DNA of 64,000 nt from Debaryomyces hansenii CBS767 (taxonomy: Eukaryota > Ascomycota > Pichiomycetes > Serinales > Debaryomycetaceae), in assembly GCF_000006445.2 (NCBI RefSeq), contig NC_006049.2:1364001-1428000 (forward strand), read 5' to 3'. A program made the position numbers and the translations under genes. Under the pieces are notes generated by a model. It searched no databases. It was given only the letters and a program-made list of their open reading frames with translations, and had not been told where the DNA came from. Position 1 is the first letter of the stretch. Each line of letters begins with the position of its first letter. Of this stretch, positions 27,856 to 38,726 are shown one piece after another.

Positions 27856-30800
27856 TCAGCAGTGTTGCGATGAATAAGCATGGACTATAATTGCCGTCGC
27901 AGTTTGAATGTTCATGGATCTAATAACTCCAACTTGTTTAATCTCAACGCAGAAATCTAATTCAGCTAACAAATCTCCTGGAACTCCTTCCTTCTCTCTT
28001 CCTAATAAGATTAAAGATTTTTGAGGAAATTTCAAATCACTATTCAATTCAACAGACTTATCTGTCTGTTCCAATCCGATTAAAGTATAACCCTCTTTTT
28101 TCTTTTCTTTCAAGAAACATATTATTTCTGAAGGTTTAACTTCAACCATAGGCATCCAATAGTCCGCAGTTACAGCGACATTCTTAAACTGAGGATGATT
28201 TTTAACATTGATATCATTCAAGGTCAATAATCCAGCTCCCAATACATCACATAATCTACAAATTCCTCCCAAGTTTGGTGGTTTGTCAACTAAAGATGAT
28301 ACAACTATCAAGTCACTCCGAATAATATCCGCTCCATTTGAAGTAGCATCAATATCCATTATCGTGTTCCAAGCACCACTCTTAGTCTGTAATGGAGATT
28401 GTGATGCGGATTGTGAGATTTCGATAACCGTTTGTACTGATTTCTTTGCCAATGATTTACGTTCTCTTATCCACAATTCTTGCATGTTTTCCCCAACAGG
28501 ATGGGTCAAGTGATCAATTTGTACCTGGGATAAATGCTTTACATAATCTTCCTTAGTAATGAAATCAATATCACGGTCACTTAATCTCAACAAGAGAGTA
28601 CCCGAAATACTAACCAAATTCAAATCTTGCTTGATGTTCCATAACAATGCATCACCACTTCTATACTGACCGAATGATTCTGAATTTACTGCACTTTTGT
28701 ACATATTCTCAATCATAGTCACTAATTCAGGCTCTATTATCAATTTTTTTGATTGTATCTCTGGATAGATAGAGCATATTAATGAAACAGAAAAATGCCT
28801 AGTCACGGCCTTATTAGACGTAGCTCCCGGAACTATGACGGTTAAAAACTTAGTTAATTCTTTTGATTCTCTGGCGTGTGGTAATTGTTGGATCATTAAA
28901 AACAATATTCTTTCATAAGCAGTTACAACAGCAGGCTTTAATCCATTTAAATCGATTAATGTTTTCAAGCGATCAAATAGCAATTTGGTAAGTTCTTCAC
29001 TTTTCAACAAGTTAATGGCAATTATCCACTCTATATATGCTCTGACCAATGGGCTTGGTTCAGTCTCGATTAATTTAATGAAAGTCGGAACATATTCTGA
29101 AATAACTACTTCATTATCTATCTTGTCTATTATAGATATTATTATAGTAAATAGTTGGATTCTTCTCCATTCTTCAAATCCATCCGTGGTTTTCACAACA
29201 TTAAATAAATTAAACTCCTCTTCATTGTCAATAATAAAGCAGAATATCTTATAATTATATTCAGATGATTTGATCGAGTTAAAAATAGCCATGAGATTAA
29301 TTCTTGCACTAATTTCCTCAGATCCATAAATTTTGTTATAAAGGTTACTTTCCCTATCCGATGAAATCTTTTCGTCGTAAAGTCTACCAATAACATTCTC
29401 TAGTCTGAACACGTTGCTCTTTAATTGAAGTACTGTAAAACTTCTAACCAAAATTTCAGGAATCCAATCTATCTTTTCAAAATCTGAGGAGCCATAAATC
29501 TGGTAGTTTGATAGGTTCTTCGTAAAAGATGGTAGCAAGCATCTTCTGCCTTGAGCATTTTCGATTATCGATTTTCCAAAAGTGAACAAACGTTTACTAA
29601 TTGTTTCATTATTTATCGATTCATTCATGATAATTGGTTGTGTTAAAGTGTTAATTATTAATACATGTAAATCCTTCTGGTTTAATTGGAGCCTGGATGA
29701 ATTCAAATTATCCCATATGTCTGCCAAACTTTCAACAGTTTTCTTTATTATCTGGGGCGAGATGCAACCTTGCATAAGAATATTATCTAATAACCTTACA
29801 AGCGAAATACTAGACTGATAATGTGTACAACTAGGATTAATAACCTCTATTATTTTATCAATATTCTCCTCGGTTGGAATCTGTTTTTGTAGCGAATGTG
29901 ACAATATTCTATAATACTCACCGAATGCATCGTCAATTACTTTATAAAAAGTCTTGAAATTCTTAGACACTTTTTTAGAATTTATGAAAAGTAATTCATT
30001 GAATTTAATCAAAGGTTTAATATCAAAGATTTCATGATTCTCAACATTGGCTAAGGGAATCACATCAAGAAAGTTATTCAAAAACTTAAGTCTATTAACC
30101 AGTAGTAATAGAGTTGATCTATCATCCGATTGCACTTCTGTATTGATAACGGCCCATAGTTCAATCAAGTTAACATCTACTGGCAATAAATGTCTAAAGG
30201 AAGTAAAATCAACCTCTGATAATGTATCATATAATTCAGCGTCACCTTCGCCTTTAAGAACCCTTGAAAATAATCTTTCACATGCCTTAAATCCTTCCTT
30301 AGTTTGTAATATATCCATTTTAAAATTGGAACGGAGTAATTTGGCTAAAATCAAGTCTGATTCATTCAAAATCTTAAAACTTTTATCTGTTTCATCAGAT
30401 AAGAACGAATTTGATAATCCAATAATCAATGCCTTTAAATCTGAAGAATCTATGTTTTCTTCTGTTAAGCAACCCATTAAAACTCCATAAGATATATCAT
30501 TGCTCTCCAAATAATTCATAATCAAAGGTAAATTGTCCCTGACTATTCTAAATCCATTAAATTTGATAAATTTGTCCAATAATTCGATAAAATGAACCAC
30601 ACTTTTAAGTTTGAAATTTAATACTAACTTCAAATTCATTGTCTGGTTAGCACTTTCAAATAAGTCTCCCTCTGAATTACTTTCAAATAACCTCAATAAC
30701 AACGTATCATGTCTGCTAAACGACAAAACTTGTTTACCTTCTAAACCACGAAGCAAACCTAACGTTACGTACACTCTAGCTGGATCAAATGCATCCTTTG

Positions 30801-32181
30801 ATTTATCTAAAACCTTCAAAATAGAAAATGCAACATCTTGAAATTCATTTTCCTCTTTCAAATTTTTCAACAAACTAGATACAAATTCACATAATCGTTC
30901 ACCATATTCACAATGGCTTTCATTCACACCTTCCATCTGTCTTACTGAAAAATGAGATGCTAACATAGCATAAGGCAAATAAACATCTTCCAAATATTCC
31001 AAACCATATTTGATTAAATATAAATTCTCTAATGGAATGGACAATAAGAGACTCAAGGAAAACTTTCTAACAGAGTCCATTGAAGCCTTAAACCCGGTCG
31101 ATAACAAACAAAAGCCCCACGATGGATTAATTAAAGAATTAGGTGAAATCAAGCCAACAATATCATTTACACCGGCCTCAGCTTGATGCAACGAGGTATC
31201 AATACCTAATATTTCAAACAAAGTAATATATCTTGCCCATTCTTTTAAATGCTGATCTTTCAAATTGGTATCCCATGACAACATTTTATTTTCAAACGAC
31301 GAATTGATTGATTTAACAGAAAGTTGCAAGAGTGATAAACAGAATTTTCTATGGTCATGAGAATTACTATTTAAACCATTTTGAATAATTCTCCAGTATT
31401 TTTCATTACTTAAGATCTTGTTCTGGTATATGTCACAGTTAGTTATCAAATCACTATTAGAGCTATTCAAATAACGTAACCAAAATACGAAACCATTGCT
31501 TCTGTGCGTCTTATTATCAGTTTTCTCTAAAGCATATAATATGTCCCAAATAAATGTAGAATCTTTACTCATAATTACAATTGATTCAATTCTCCAACGA
31601 AGCAATTTCGAAACAACTGCTGCAATGTCTTCATCAACTGCACCAATGAAGAAGCATAAAATAGGATCAATTTGGGATTTATCTTGTATTTCGCCAGTCA
31701 GATGAACGAAGACGTACTCCAAGAACTGGAAAAGCGATAAAATATACTCATTGTCTAAAGCTTGTTCTCTCAAAGTAGTATCTGGTTTCAACGAACGTAT
31801 CCCATATTCATTGCTGCGAGTAATTATATCTCTGATATCTGGTAAAAAATTGAGTGGGGAATCATTTATGTACAATTCCAAGTGTGTGATGACCTTTTGC
31901 AATAGACTTTTGTACAATTGAGGTAACTTTTCCGTCAACTTCAAAATATCACCATAATTATCATCGGTGTGTTTATCTTTGTCATCCAATATAGAGTTAG
32001 CAAACTCTAATATCCTAGGATAAATCAATTCTTGAGTTTCTGTATCTATAACATCAAGCAATTCACATAATGCGACTAGACTATCGGCATTTTTTTCAAG
32101 ATCAGCCGATAACGTCAATGCCAATTCAGATTTTTTTGATGCATCCAAGTACTTGGCAATCAAAGACAATGAACTTGACAT
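27856..32181 (-). CDS. TRM3: TRM3, tRNA Gm18 2'-O-methyltransferase
   Basis: 1441 residues from the first ATG (complement of 32179-32181); the frame continues upstream to a TTG. S. cerevisiae Trm3 has 1436. About 1280 residues are helical, HEAT-like and variable. The C-terminal 150 form a SpoU/SPOUT methyltransferase: LIVVSSLVDKPPNLGGICRL (the N-R motif region), KSLILLGREKEGVP and IKQVGVIRSMNIQTATAI, the knot that binds AdoMet. It methylates the ribose of G18 in the tRNA D loop. A TCACGTGA element is 81 bp upstream. Confidence 0.95.
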   Translation of the reverse strand: MSSSLSLIAKYLDASKKSELALTLSADLEKNADSLVALCELLDVIDTETQELIYPRILEFANSILDDKDKHTDDNYGDILKLTEKLPQLYKSLLQKVITHLELYINDSPLNFLPDIRDIITRSNEYGIRSLKPDTTLREQALDNEYILSLFQFLEYVFVHLTGEIQDKSQIDPILCFFIGAVDEDIAAVVSKLLRWRIESIVIMSKDSTFIWDILYALEKTDNKTHRSNGFVFWLRYLNSSNSDLITNCDIYQNKILSNEKYWRIIQNGLNSNSHDHRKFCLSLLQLSVKSINSSFENKMLSWDTNLKDQHLKEWARYITLFEILGIDTSLHQAEAGVNDIVGLISPNSLINPSWGFCLLSTGFKASMDSVRKFSLSLLLSIPLENLYLIKYGLEYLEDVYLPYAMLASHFSVRQMEGVNESHCEYGERLCEFVSSLLKNLKEENEFQDVAFSILKVLDKSKDAFDPARVYVTLGLLRGLEGKQVLSFSRHDTLLLRLFESNSEGDLFESANQTMNLKLVLNFKLKSVVHFIELLDKFIKFNGFRIVRDNLPLIMNYLESNDISYGVLMGCLTEENIDSSDLKALIIGLSNSFLSDETDKSFKILNESDLILAKLLRSNFKMDILQTKEGFKACERLFSRVLKGEGDAELYDTLSEVDFTSFRHLLPVDVNLIELWAVINTEVQSDDRSTLLLLVNRLKFLNNFLDVIPLANVENHEIFDIKPLIKFNELLFINSKKVSKNFKTFYKVIDDAFGEYYRILSHSLQKQIPTEENIDKIIEVINPSCTHYQSSISLVRLLDNILMQGCISPQIIKKTVESLADIWDNLNSSRLQLNQKDLHVLIINTLTQPIIMNESINNETISKRLFTFGKSIIENAQGRRCLLPSFTKNLSNYQIYGSSDFEKIDWIPEILVRSFTVLQLKSNVFRLENVIGRLYDEKISSDRESNLYNKIYGSEEISARINLMAIFNSIKSSEYNYKIFCFIIDNEEEFNLFNVVKTTDGFEEWRRIQLFTIIISIIDKIDNEVVISEYVPTFIKLIETEPSPLVRAYIEWIIAINLLKSEELTKLLFDRLKTLIDLNGLKPAVVTAYERILFLMIQQLPHARESKELTKFLTVIVPGATSNKAVTRHFSVSLICSIYPEIQSKKLIIEPELVTMIENMYKSAVNSESFGQYRSGDALLWNIKQDLNLVSISGTLLLRLSDRDIDFITKEDYVKHLSQVQIDHLTHPVGENMQELWIRERKSLAKKSVQTVIEISQSASQSPLQTKSGAWNTIMDIDATSNGADIIRSDLIVVSSLVDKPPNLGGICRLCDVLGAGLLTLNDINVKNHPQFKNVAVTADYWMPMVEVKPSEIICFLKEKKKEGYTLIGLEQTDKSVELNSDLKFPQKSLILLGREKEGVPGDLLAELDFCVEIKQVGVIRSMNIQTATAIIVHAYSSQHC

Positions 32182-32261
32182 TCTTACTCCATCTACCCAA
32201 GTCAAGATTTGGTATGGTTATCAACTTCTCGATAAAAAATTTTTGCACCACCTCTATAATT

Positions 32262-32269
32262 TCACGTGA
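32262..32269. promoter_or_regulatory. CACGTG palindrome upstream of TRM3
   Basis: TCACGTGA, 81 bp before the TRM3 start and 365 bp before the DUF3445 gene. Its spacing from TRM3 equals that of the other copies from FZO1, RAM1 and RAD34. Confidence 0.45.
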
Positions 32270-32521
32270 GCACAATTGTTACGTTCCAAACTTCTACCTT
32301 AAGATGGATTATAAAACAGACGTTGAGCCCTATTCTGTCCATTTTTTCTATATACAAAAGACTTAACTAACAGTTTCTAATTCATGTTTCGGAATTAGCT
32401 ACTAAGAGCTTCAATGCATATCTAGGGGCTCTTATTAAGTGAGCATACCAAGAGCCGGGACTGATAAGCTCGCTAAGATATACTGAAAAAGTTGTCCCTA
32501 ACGGTATTCTTCCCGTCGAAT

Positions 32522-32545
32522 CGGAGACTATCCGCGCGGGTCGGA
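32522..32545. promoter_or_regulatory. CGG-triplet cluster, candidate zinc-cluster factor site
   Basis: CGG at 32522-32524 and CCG at 32532-32534 face each other across seven bases (CGGAGACTATCCG), followed by CGG at 32537-32539 and 32542-32544. Fungal Zn2Cys6 activators bind such paired CGG triplets. It lies about 90-110 bp before the DUF3445 start. Confidence 0.35.
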
Positions 32546-32577
32546 AAGCTATTGTTATCGTGGTGAACGCATAAATT

Positions 32578-32585
32578 TATATAAG
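32578..32585 (+). promoter_or_regulatory. TATA box of the DUF3445 gene
   Basis: TATATAAG fits the consensus TATAWAWR exactly and is 48 bp before the ATG at 32634. TATA-containing yeast promoters are usually inducible. Confidence 0.5.
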
Positions 32586-32633
32586 AACAGGTTATTTCAC
32601 TTCAGAATATGCCGTTGCCACCCCCGGTATAAT

Positions 32634-33824
32634 ATGGAGTATTTTCGAGAGTATTTGTCTTCTGAGATAACCGATAAACTCCCATTGCTAATTTCAATAG
32701 GAGCTATCGTATTTTATACATTTTTCAAGTATCACAAATCAAGATTCAGGACTCCAAACATTAAAAATGCTGATAAGACATCCGACTCATACGTGAAGCC
32801 CATTATTGAGCCAATGTCACCAGATTTTAAGTGGGATGAAGTAACTCCTCTGAAGTCATACCCATTCAAAAACGGTGAATACAAGTTGACCATGGGAATT
32901 AGAAAGTTAGACCCTCAAGATTGGCTTCTAATTGAACCGACTTATCTTAACAGGATTGATAATAAGTCAAAAATAGTATCGAATACTCATCCTGATTATC
33001 CGCCAGATAAGGATTTGGCTAATAATACATTGTTTTCCACTGAAGAGGCTGAACCTGCGATTAGGGAATTTTACGATATTGTGGTTAATTATATGTGTGA
33101 GAAGTACCCCATGTACTTTAAGGATGCAAAAAATGGCAAAATCTTCAATTCCATAACAGGTAATTACTTACCTGCCTGTGCAGATGAGGTAGTGAATGCT
33201 CGGGAGTTGTTGATAGTATTGGCCAATAATATAGAAGAGGATTTTCTTATATTACTAAAAGACCCTTCGAGAGAGGATGAAAAGGACGGGTCGGAATACT
33301 TTTTCAAGGCAGGTTTATTTGGCTTTGCAGCGGGCTTCAATCCCAAGGATCGGTTTAACATGCCATTAAGCTTCGTACATCATCCTGTTCCTGGTTATGA
33401 ATCGAAATTAAAGCTTTCCATGAATAGATTTTTTAATAGATTGGAGCCGGGCCAGTTCGTAACTCGGAGCAATTTTTCAGTTCAGACCCACAGTAAGCTT
33501 TACGTAGATGATCAAAACAAGGGACATCACTTGCGAGAAGGTGAAAATCAAGTAGCCATTGACCCCGCTACTTTAGATTTTGACAAACAAGTTCACTATC
33601 GAAGCGAACGACAAGCATTAACAAAGCTACCAAAGTCAAATGCTGTGGTTTTCACGATTAGAACATACTTATTACCAATGAGTGTAATTAAGAAGGAGGA
33701 TAAGGAAGTTCGTGAGAGGCTTATTGGTGCTATCAAAGGGCTTCCCGAAGACATCTCGTTATACAAAAGAGCTGCTGAATGGGGTCCAGCAGTTGTTGAA
33801 TACTTACTGGATCAAAGTCAGTAA
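32634..33824 (+). CDS. DUF3445 / heme-dependent oxidative N-demethylase-like protein
   Basis: 396 residues. One membrane segment at about 16-33 (LPLLISIGAIVFYTFFKY) anchors it, probably to the ER, with the rest soluble. The soluble part follows the DUF3445 family: FKNGEYKLTMGIRKLDPQDWLLIE, a LLIVLANNIEEDFLILLK strand, GLFGFAAGFNPKDRFNMPLSFVHHPVPGY, and at the end RTYLLPMSVI with SERQALTKLP. Bacterial members are heme-dependent oxidative demethylases; the fungal substrate is not known. The His-rich FVHHPVP motif is a candidate for the cofactor site. The gene interrupts the TRM3-ATG20 neighbourhood found in S. cerevisiae and has a TATA promoter with CGG triplets. Confidence 0.75.
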   Translation: MEYFREYLSSEITDKLPLLISIGAIVFYTFFKYHKSRFRTPNIKNADKTSDSYVKPIIEPMSPDFKWDEVTPLKSYPFKNGEYKLTMGIRKLDPQDWLLIEPTYLNRIDNKSKIVSNTHPDYPPDKDLANNTLFSTEEAEPAIREFYDIVVNYMCEKYPMYFKDAKNGKIFNSITGNYLPACADEVVNARELLIVLANNIEEDFLILLKDPSREDEKDGSEYFFKAGLFGFAAGFNPKDRFNMPLSFVHHPVPGYESKLKLSMNRFFNRLEPGQFVTRSNFSVQTHSKLYVDDQNKGHHLREGENQVAIDPATLDFDKQVHYRSERQALTKLPKSNAVVFTIRTYLLPMSVIKKEDKEVRERLIGAIKGLPEDISLYKRAAEWGPAVVEYLLDQSQ

Positions 33825-33904
33825 ATAAATATGCATGACTATTTATAGAGTTGAATAAACTTGGACTAACGATTCTACGAATAAGTTAAAGATAAAATCA
33901 AAAG

Positions 33905-35700
33905 TTATAACTTCTCAACTTCGTCTTTTATCTCTTCCCATATATCAACATTCTTCTTCGCCCATTCAACAAGAAAGCCATTGTAACATAATAATATCTC
34001 ATAAATTATCTTTAATTGTTTAGTATGGAACAGTTTAAAGTTTTTGTTTATTTCATCAGTGATATATGAGATATCCTGGAGCATAATACCTTGGCACTTC
34101 TCTAATGTTCCTATTTTTTCCTGTAGAGAAGTTATTTTCTGTTTCCTAGTTTGCTCAGGATTCTGGTCTATTATATCTGTGACATATTGAGTAATCTTTT
34201 TAAACGAATTCATATTAGGCAAATATTTATATTTGCTGTTAGTTGACTTAATACTCAGATTTACATTTTGGGTTGAATTAGTACCCCTCGAGTTAAGACC
34301 TGAATGCTTAGAGATAGGTTGCGCATGCATCACATTTTCAATTTTTGATGACCCTTCTTCCGCTTTCAATAATTCTTCTAATTCCTGCTTCTTATCCTTT
34401 ACATCGTCTTCTAACAACCGTTTCTGGCGGACCTTACGTCTCTCAAATTTCTCAATGAATTGTAGTATAGTCGAATATTGAACTGCCTCTCCTAATGGTT
34501 CTGAAAATTTAGTTTCTAGGTCTGCAATTAATGTACTTATAGTTATATAGGAACGATCAAATATTTGTCCAATTTTATCAAATATTAAATTTAACTTTGA
34601 ATCTTCCTCGTGGTTATTTTTTGCTTTTGCAGATCTAATCATCGGCGAGTCAGATAATATGAGCGAGAATGAATTAAAAATGGTTCCCAATTCAGTATAA
34701 TCATTTGCCAAACCTATGAAATTGGCCATGATTTTTTTATTAATGTCATCCAAACAAGAATTGTCTATTATATACTTATTCTTTATGAAATCTGGACTGT
34801 GATTTACTGGACTAGTCGTTCCTGTACTTGGTTGTGATGAGGCTTCGGTATTCCCATTATTCAATATTTTATTTGTTTTCTTAGTTAGCTTTTTCTTATT
34901 TTCTTGTAAAGGTTTCCAAAATGACATGTTTATAGAATGGTTACCAACTGGGTTAGGTAAATTGGCGTAAATAGAGTCTGTCTTCAAACCATTTTCTGGA
35001 TTCAGAAAGTAAATAGACTTCGGTAGCTGGCTAGAAATTAGGGTTATTTCGTCTGTCCAGTTAGCATTGGGATCTAAAAATTTAGCAAAAAATTCTAAAT
35101 TTCTTATCTGAGGAATTGCTAAACAGTTATTAAGAAAATTAGAAAGTAGTCTCTTTCTGTGCTCAATTAACTTATTCTTGTTCAAATGTGTCGAATTGAT
35201 ATATGAATAATTAGTCGAATTTGACCCCAATCCATTCGTAGTATTTGTCGAAGTATTTGCACCTGTACTATTATTACTGCTAGTGTTAGACGATTGCAGT
35301 ATATTTCCACTAACCAAATCATTAAGCATTGAAAATTTGAAGTAATTTTTGGGTGGAATGGGTGGAATAATGATCAACGGAAATATTTTTTTGAGAACAT
35401 CTCTCAAGCTTTCGAAGTCACTGTATCTTCTCCGGGTCTGTATCTCATCGCTAGGATCATCATTGTTTATTAACTGTATGCTGTAAACAATGTACGTTTT
35501 CAGCGTATTTATCATACCCTCATTAGAATTACCTGCTTTCGTTATCTGCATCCTCACATTACTATTAGGTCTCAAAAGCCTGGTTACTCTGCTCTCGTAA
35601 TTAATTTGAATTGATTTGAAAGTATCTTTATTCAAGCCTGACTTAGAATCATTTTGATTATTAGAATTGTAAAGTAGTATTGAATCATCATCATCGTCGC

Positions 35701-35731
<31 letters not shown>

Positions 35732-35917
35732 GTTATTATAGTTATTGTTATTATTATTATCCTTATCTCCTTTATCTTGTATATTACTACCGTTAGAAAT
35801 TCGGTGTTCACTCATTAGGCTTGCAAGCCCTTGCATATGTGGAAATGGGTTGTTGTCTTCCTCATCATCAAATGAAGGTGTAGAGGAACCCACTTTACTC
35901 TCCTTTCCTTTGGACAT
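33905..35917 (-). CDS. ATG20: ATG20/SNX42 sorting nexin
   Basis: 670 residues. The N-terminus is disordered, with poly-Asn (6N-Y-12N) and an acidic run. A PX domain occupies about 115-290 ([39 protein letters not shown], then [17 protein letters not shown]) and carries a Ser/Thr/Asn-rich insert of about 40 residues. The remainder is helical and suits a BAR domain. Atg20 binds phosphatidylinositol 3-phosphate and works with Atg24/Snx4 in Cvt-pathway and endosomal recycling. Snx41 is the alternative; the position next to TRM3 (YDL112W/YDL113C) favours ATG20. Confidence 0.8.
35702..35760. repeat. ATT/AAT trinucleotide repeat in ATG20
   Basis: Imperfect trinucleotide tract of about 59 bp, coding the poly-Asn run in the disordered N-terminus of ATG20. 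Likely length-variable between strains. Confidence 0.8.
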
Positions 35918-36163
35918 ATTAAAACTGATTAAGCGCTACACTAATATGTATATGTAGATTTAAATCACTTTTGGAGAACTACTATGCTTGTCCCCATATT
36001 TGCCGTCATTATTAGGACTGATAGCGATAGGATCAATACCTGTATATAGTATAGACATTGCGACATTAAATAATGTCGCAATAATATAGTGAAAAAATTA
36101 AAAAACATGGCATAATAAATCTTGATAGTTGTTTACATAGAGAAATACATCGAATTATTGATT

Positions 36164-38638
36164 ATGGCAACTTCAATGGTGGTTCAGGATGGAGAAGTGG
36201 CTAATGTTCCTGAGACGCAATTTGCAAATGTTTTACAAGGATATCAATTAAATAATCAGCAGGATATCTTTGAAATAATTGCCAATTTCAAATCTATATG
36301 TGCATTGCATGCCTTGCTGGTTGGCGAACAGCTTAGTGAAGAGGGATCAAATAACGATCTTCAGGAAGAATTTGAAAATTGGGATTTAGAAACGAAGTTG
36401 TGGCACTTAGTTGAAAGCTTATATTCATTCAGACTCAGTATTTCAGAAGAGCCGTATAAGGAATACCCATTTTCTTCGTTATCAGTCAAACAAGAGAACT
36501 TCTTAAGAAGGAATCCTAAAGTCCGGGAAATATCTCTTATGATTCATTGGTTACAGACAAATTCAAAGTCTATAGATATTAGTGGTTCAAGCGACGTTTC
36601 TGACGGAAAATGGCAAAATACAAGGCAAGCGATTCAAAACAAAGATTTCGAAGTGTTGGCCAATAATAAAAATCAACCAGACAATATCGTAGATGATTTA
36701 GATACAGATTCACCTTTGAGGTCGGGAAAGACGATTCATCCAACTGACAACGATACGGACTCGCAGACATTTTATTTGATATATAAATTGGTTCTTGCAA
36801 ATAGAATTCAGGAAGCCATAGATTACGCTAATCTTACAGGAAATTTCACACTCGCATTGATATTAATTGGCGCCATACAAGACTATGTTGATCCTGTTAT
36901 TGATCAAGAATTCATAAACCCCCCTCAAAATTCTGATAATATGATTTTAGATAGTCTAACTAATGACAACTCAGAAGATCATTCATCATTTGTTTCTAAG
37001 CCGTCTGGTATTAGACACAAGTTGTTGTGGAAAAAAACAGTCTATAAGCTATCTCAACAACCTAATTTAAATCGCAATGAAAAGTTAATATATAATTATT
37101 TGAGTGGTGGAAATATATCTTTAAACTTGGAAGATTCTGCAGATAACTGGGAAGAATACCTTCTATTATATTTGAATCAGTTGTATATACATAATTTGGA
37201 ATCGTTCATAGTGTCCAGTTTGCCGACTAATATGCTTAACGATGAAACATTATCCTTGGCTATTCCTAAACCGCAGTTGTCCACTGTCGATGATATTTTG
37301 AATACATTGCTGAAGTCCGAAAATAGAGTTGCAGAACAAAGCACACATCCTCTTCGAGTAATAATGGGTGGAATAATGATTAATCAAGTATCTACATTAA
37401 TACATAACATTATTCGATCGTTGAATACAGCAAGCAAGGATAATGATTCTGATTCGTTGATATCCAAAAGTCACCTTATTAGGGTTATTACCCATTTAGC
37501 AATTTTTGAATTAATTTCTGAAGTAAATAATAAAATCAACGTCAAGGATACCACGAAGGTTATGACTCTTTATGTTTCCAAATTATCGGAGCTTCAATTG
37601 GCAGAATTAATTCCAATTTATTTGTCATTTATTCCTGATGAAAAGGATGCAAGGGAATGCTACTCATTATTTTTGTCTTCGATTACTGATTCAGAAGAAC
37701 GTTCAAAACAAATTGCAATTGCCAAAAAATTTAGTAATATTACTACCCCTGCTGGAGAAGAGTCACTGGCTCATGCTGATTCTGGATATAATGAGAATAA
37801 AATGTTTAACATTTTAAGAAGAACTGTTGAACGAGTAATGATTGAGACTGAACCTCTTTACAAACAGTCTTCTAAGGTCATAGTACATGATGATATATCC
37901 AAGGTTGATGAAGCGGATTACAAATTATATCGCTCAGTTGAATGGTTTTTTGAAAACTCTATGCATGAAGATGCTATTTCAGCATCTATTACTATCATGC
38001 GTAGGTTTTTATTGTGTGGTAAAGTATCATCTTTGAAGCAATTTGGTAAAGGTAAGAATTTTAAACAATTAATTAAGGAATACGATCTCGAGTCGCATAT
38101 AAATTCAATTAGTTCCCCGAATGCTTCATGTATTGTTAGTGAAGACGACAAAGAAGAGCTTCTAAATTATGATTCGTTGATTCTGGGTTTATTATTGATC
38201 GATGATTGGAAGCAATTCTTGAAAGATAATAAAATAAATGGTGTTTTATCAAAAATCACTCCAAATTCATTTTGGAAATCAAATCATATAAATAATTCAA
38301 TTGAGAAGGTCACTAAAACTTTAACAAAATTAATATTTCAATGGCTTTCTGATTTAATTGCTTCTGCTTCAAAGGATAGAGAGTTATTTAAAGAATTTCG
38401 AATAATATATGTACCATACTTGATTATGGAATTATTGCAGATTTATCAATACTCAAGGTTAAACAATTGGTCTTACATGCGCAAAGCTTTGAAATTAGTC
38501 ACTGAGGTTGCTAATGAAGACGAAAATGATTTCTTGAATTGTTTTGTTAATTGCGGAAGATTGGATGAATTTCTTGTTAGATGTGGTGAAATCTCAGTCA
38601 TTGCGAGTGAAAGAGGTATAAAAGGAATATTTCATTAG
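36164..38638 (+). CDS. NUP84: NUP84, nuclear pore Y-complex nucleoporin (NUP107 family)
   Basis: 824 residues from the first ATG (36164); the frame goes back to a TTG at 36122. S. cerevisiae Nup84 has 726. It is an all-helical protein of the Y-shaped scaffold, binding Nup145C and Nup133. Recognisable features are the segment KLWHLVESLYSFRLS, the crown helices around RIQEAIDYANLTGNFTLALILIGA, and the C-terminal part with MLYVSKLSELQLAELIPIYLSFIP-like helices and YRSVEWFFEN. Position near ATG20 matches the YDL113C-YDL116W neighbourhood. Convergent with RPN6 (88 bp). Confidence 0.88.
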   Translation: MATSMVVQDGEVANVPETQFANVLQGYQLNNQQDIFEIIANFKSICALHALLVGEQLSEEGSNNDLQEEFENWDLETKLWHLVESLYSFRLSISEEPYKEYPFSSLSVKQENFLRRNPKVREISLMIHWLQTNSKSIDISGSSDVSDGKWQNTRQAIQNKDFEVLANNKNQPDNIVDDLDTDSPLRSGKTIHPTDNDTDSQTFYLIYKLVLANRIQEAIDYANLTGNFTLALILIGAIQDYVDPVIDQEFINPPQNSDNMILDSLTNDNSEDHSSFVSKPSGIRHKLLWKKTVYKLSQQPNLNRNEKLIYNYLSGGNISLNLEDSADNWEEYLLLYLNQLYIHNLESFIVSSLPTNMLNDETLSLAIPKPQLSTVDDILNTLLKSENRVAEQSTHPLRVIMGGIMINQVSTLIHNIIRSLNTASKDNDSDSLISKSHLIRVITHLAIFELISEVNNKINVKDTTKVMTLYVSKLSELQLAELIPIYLSFIPDEKDARECYSLFLSSITDSEERSKQIAIAKKFSNITTPAGEESLAHADSGYNENKMFNILRRTVERVMIETEPLYKQSSKVIVHDDISKVDEADYKLYRSVEWFFENSMHEDAISASITIMRRFLLCGKVSSLKQFGKGKNFKQLIKEYDLESHINSISSPNASCIVSEDDKEELLNYDSLILGLLLIDDWKQFLKDNKINGVLSKITPNSFWKSNHINNSIEKVTKTLTKLIFQWLSDLIASASKDRELFKEFRIIYVPYLIMELLQIYQYSRLNNWSYMRKALKLVTEVANEDENDFLNCFVNCGRLDEFLVRCGEISVIASERGIKGIFH

Positions 38639-38726
38639 CCTTATTACTTTCAAATTTTACGAGAATAAAATATATATTCTAATTCTTATTTAGGTCATTA
38701 TATCCGAACGGATTTACTATATAAAT

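Larger units (their letters stand above)
32182..32633. other. 452-bp TRM3-DUF3445 divergent promoter region
   Basis: No gene. Besides the E-box it holds an inverted repeat GGCTCTT (32427-32433) and AAGAGCC (32450-32456), a stretch richer in G+C than its surroundings (about 32450-32565) with several CGG triplets, and a TATA box at 32578-32585. Confidence 0.55.

Noticed and set aside
32070..32366. 98-codon plus-strand frame antisense to the TRM3 5' end
   Set aside because: It overlaps a well-supported conserved gene and the protein has no family features. Treated as a shadow.
32427..32456. GGCTCTT/AAGAGCC inverted repeat as a terminator or RNA gene
   Set aside because: A 7-bp stem with a 16-base loop and no T run or transcript evidence; kept only as part of the promoter description.
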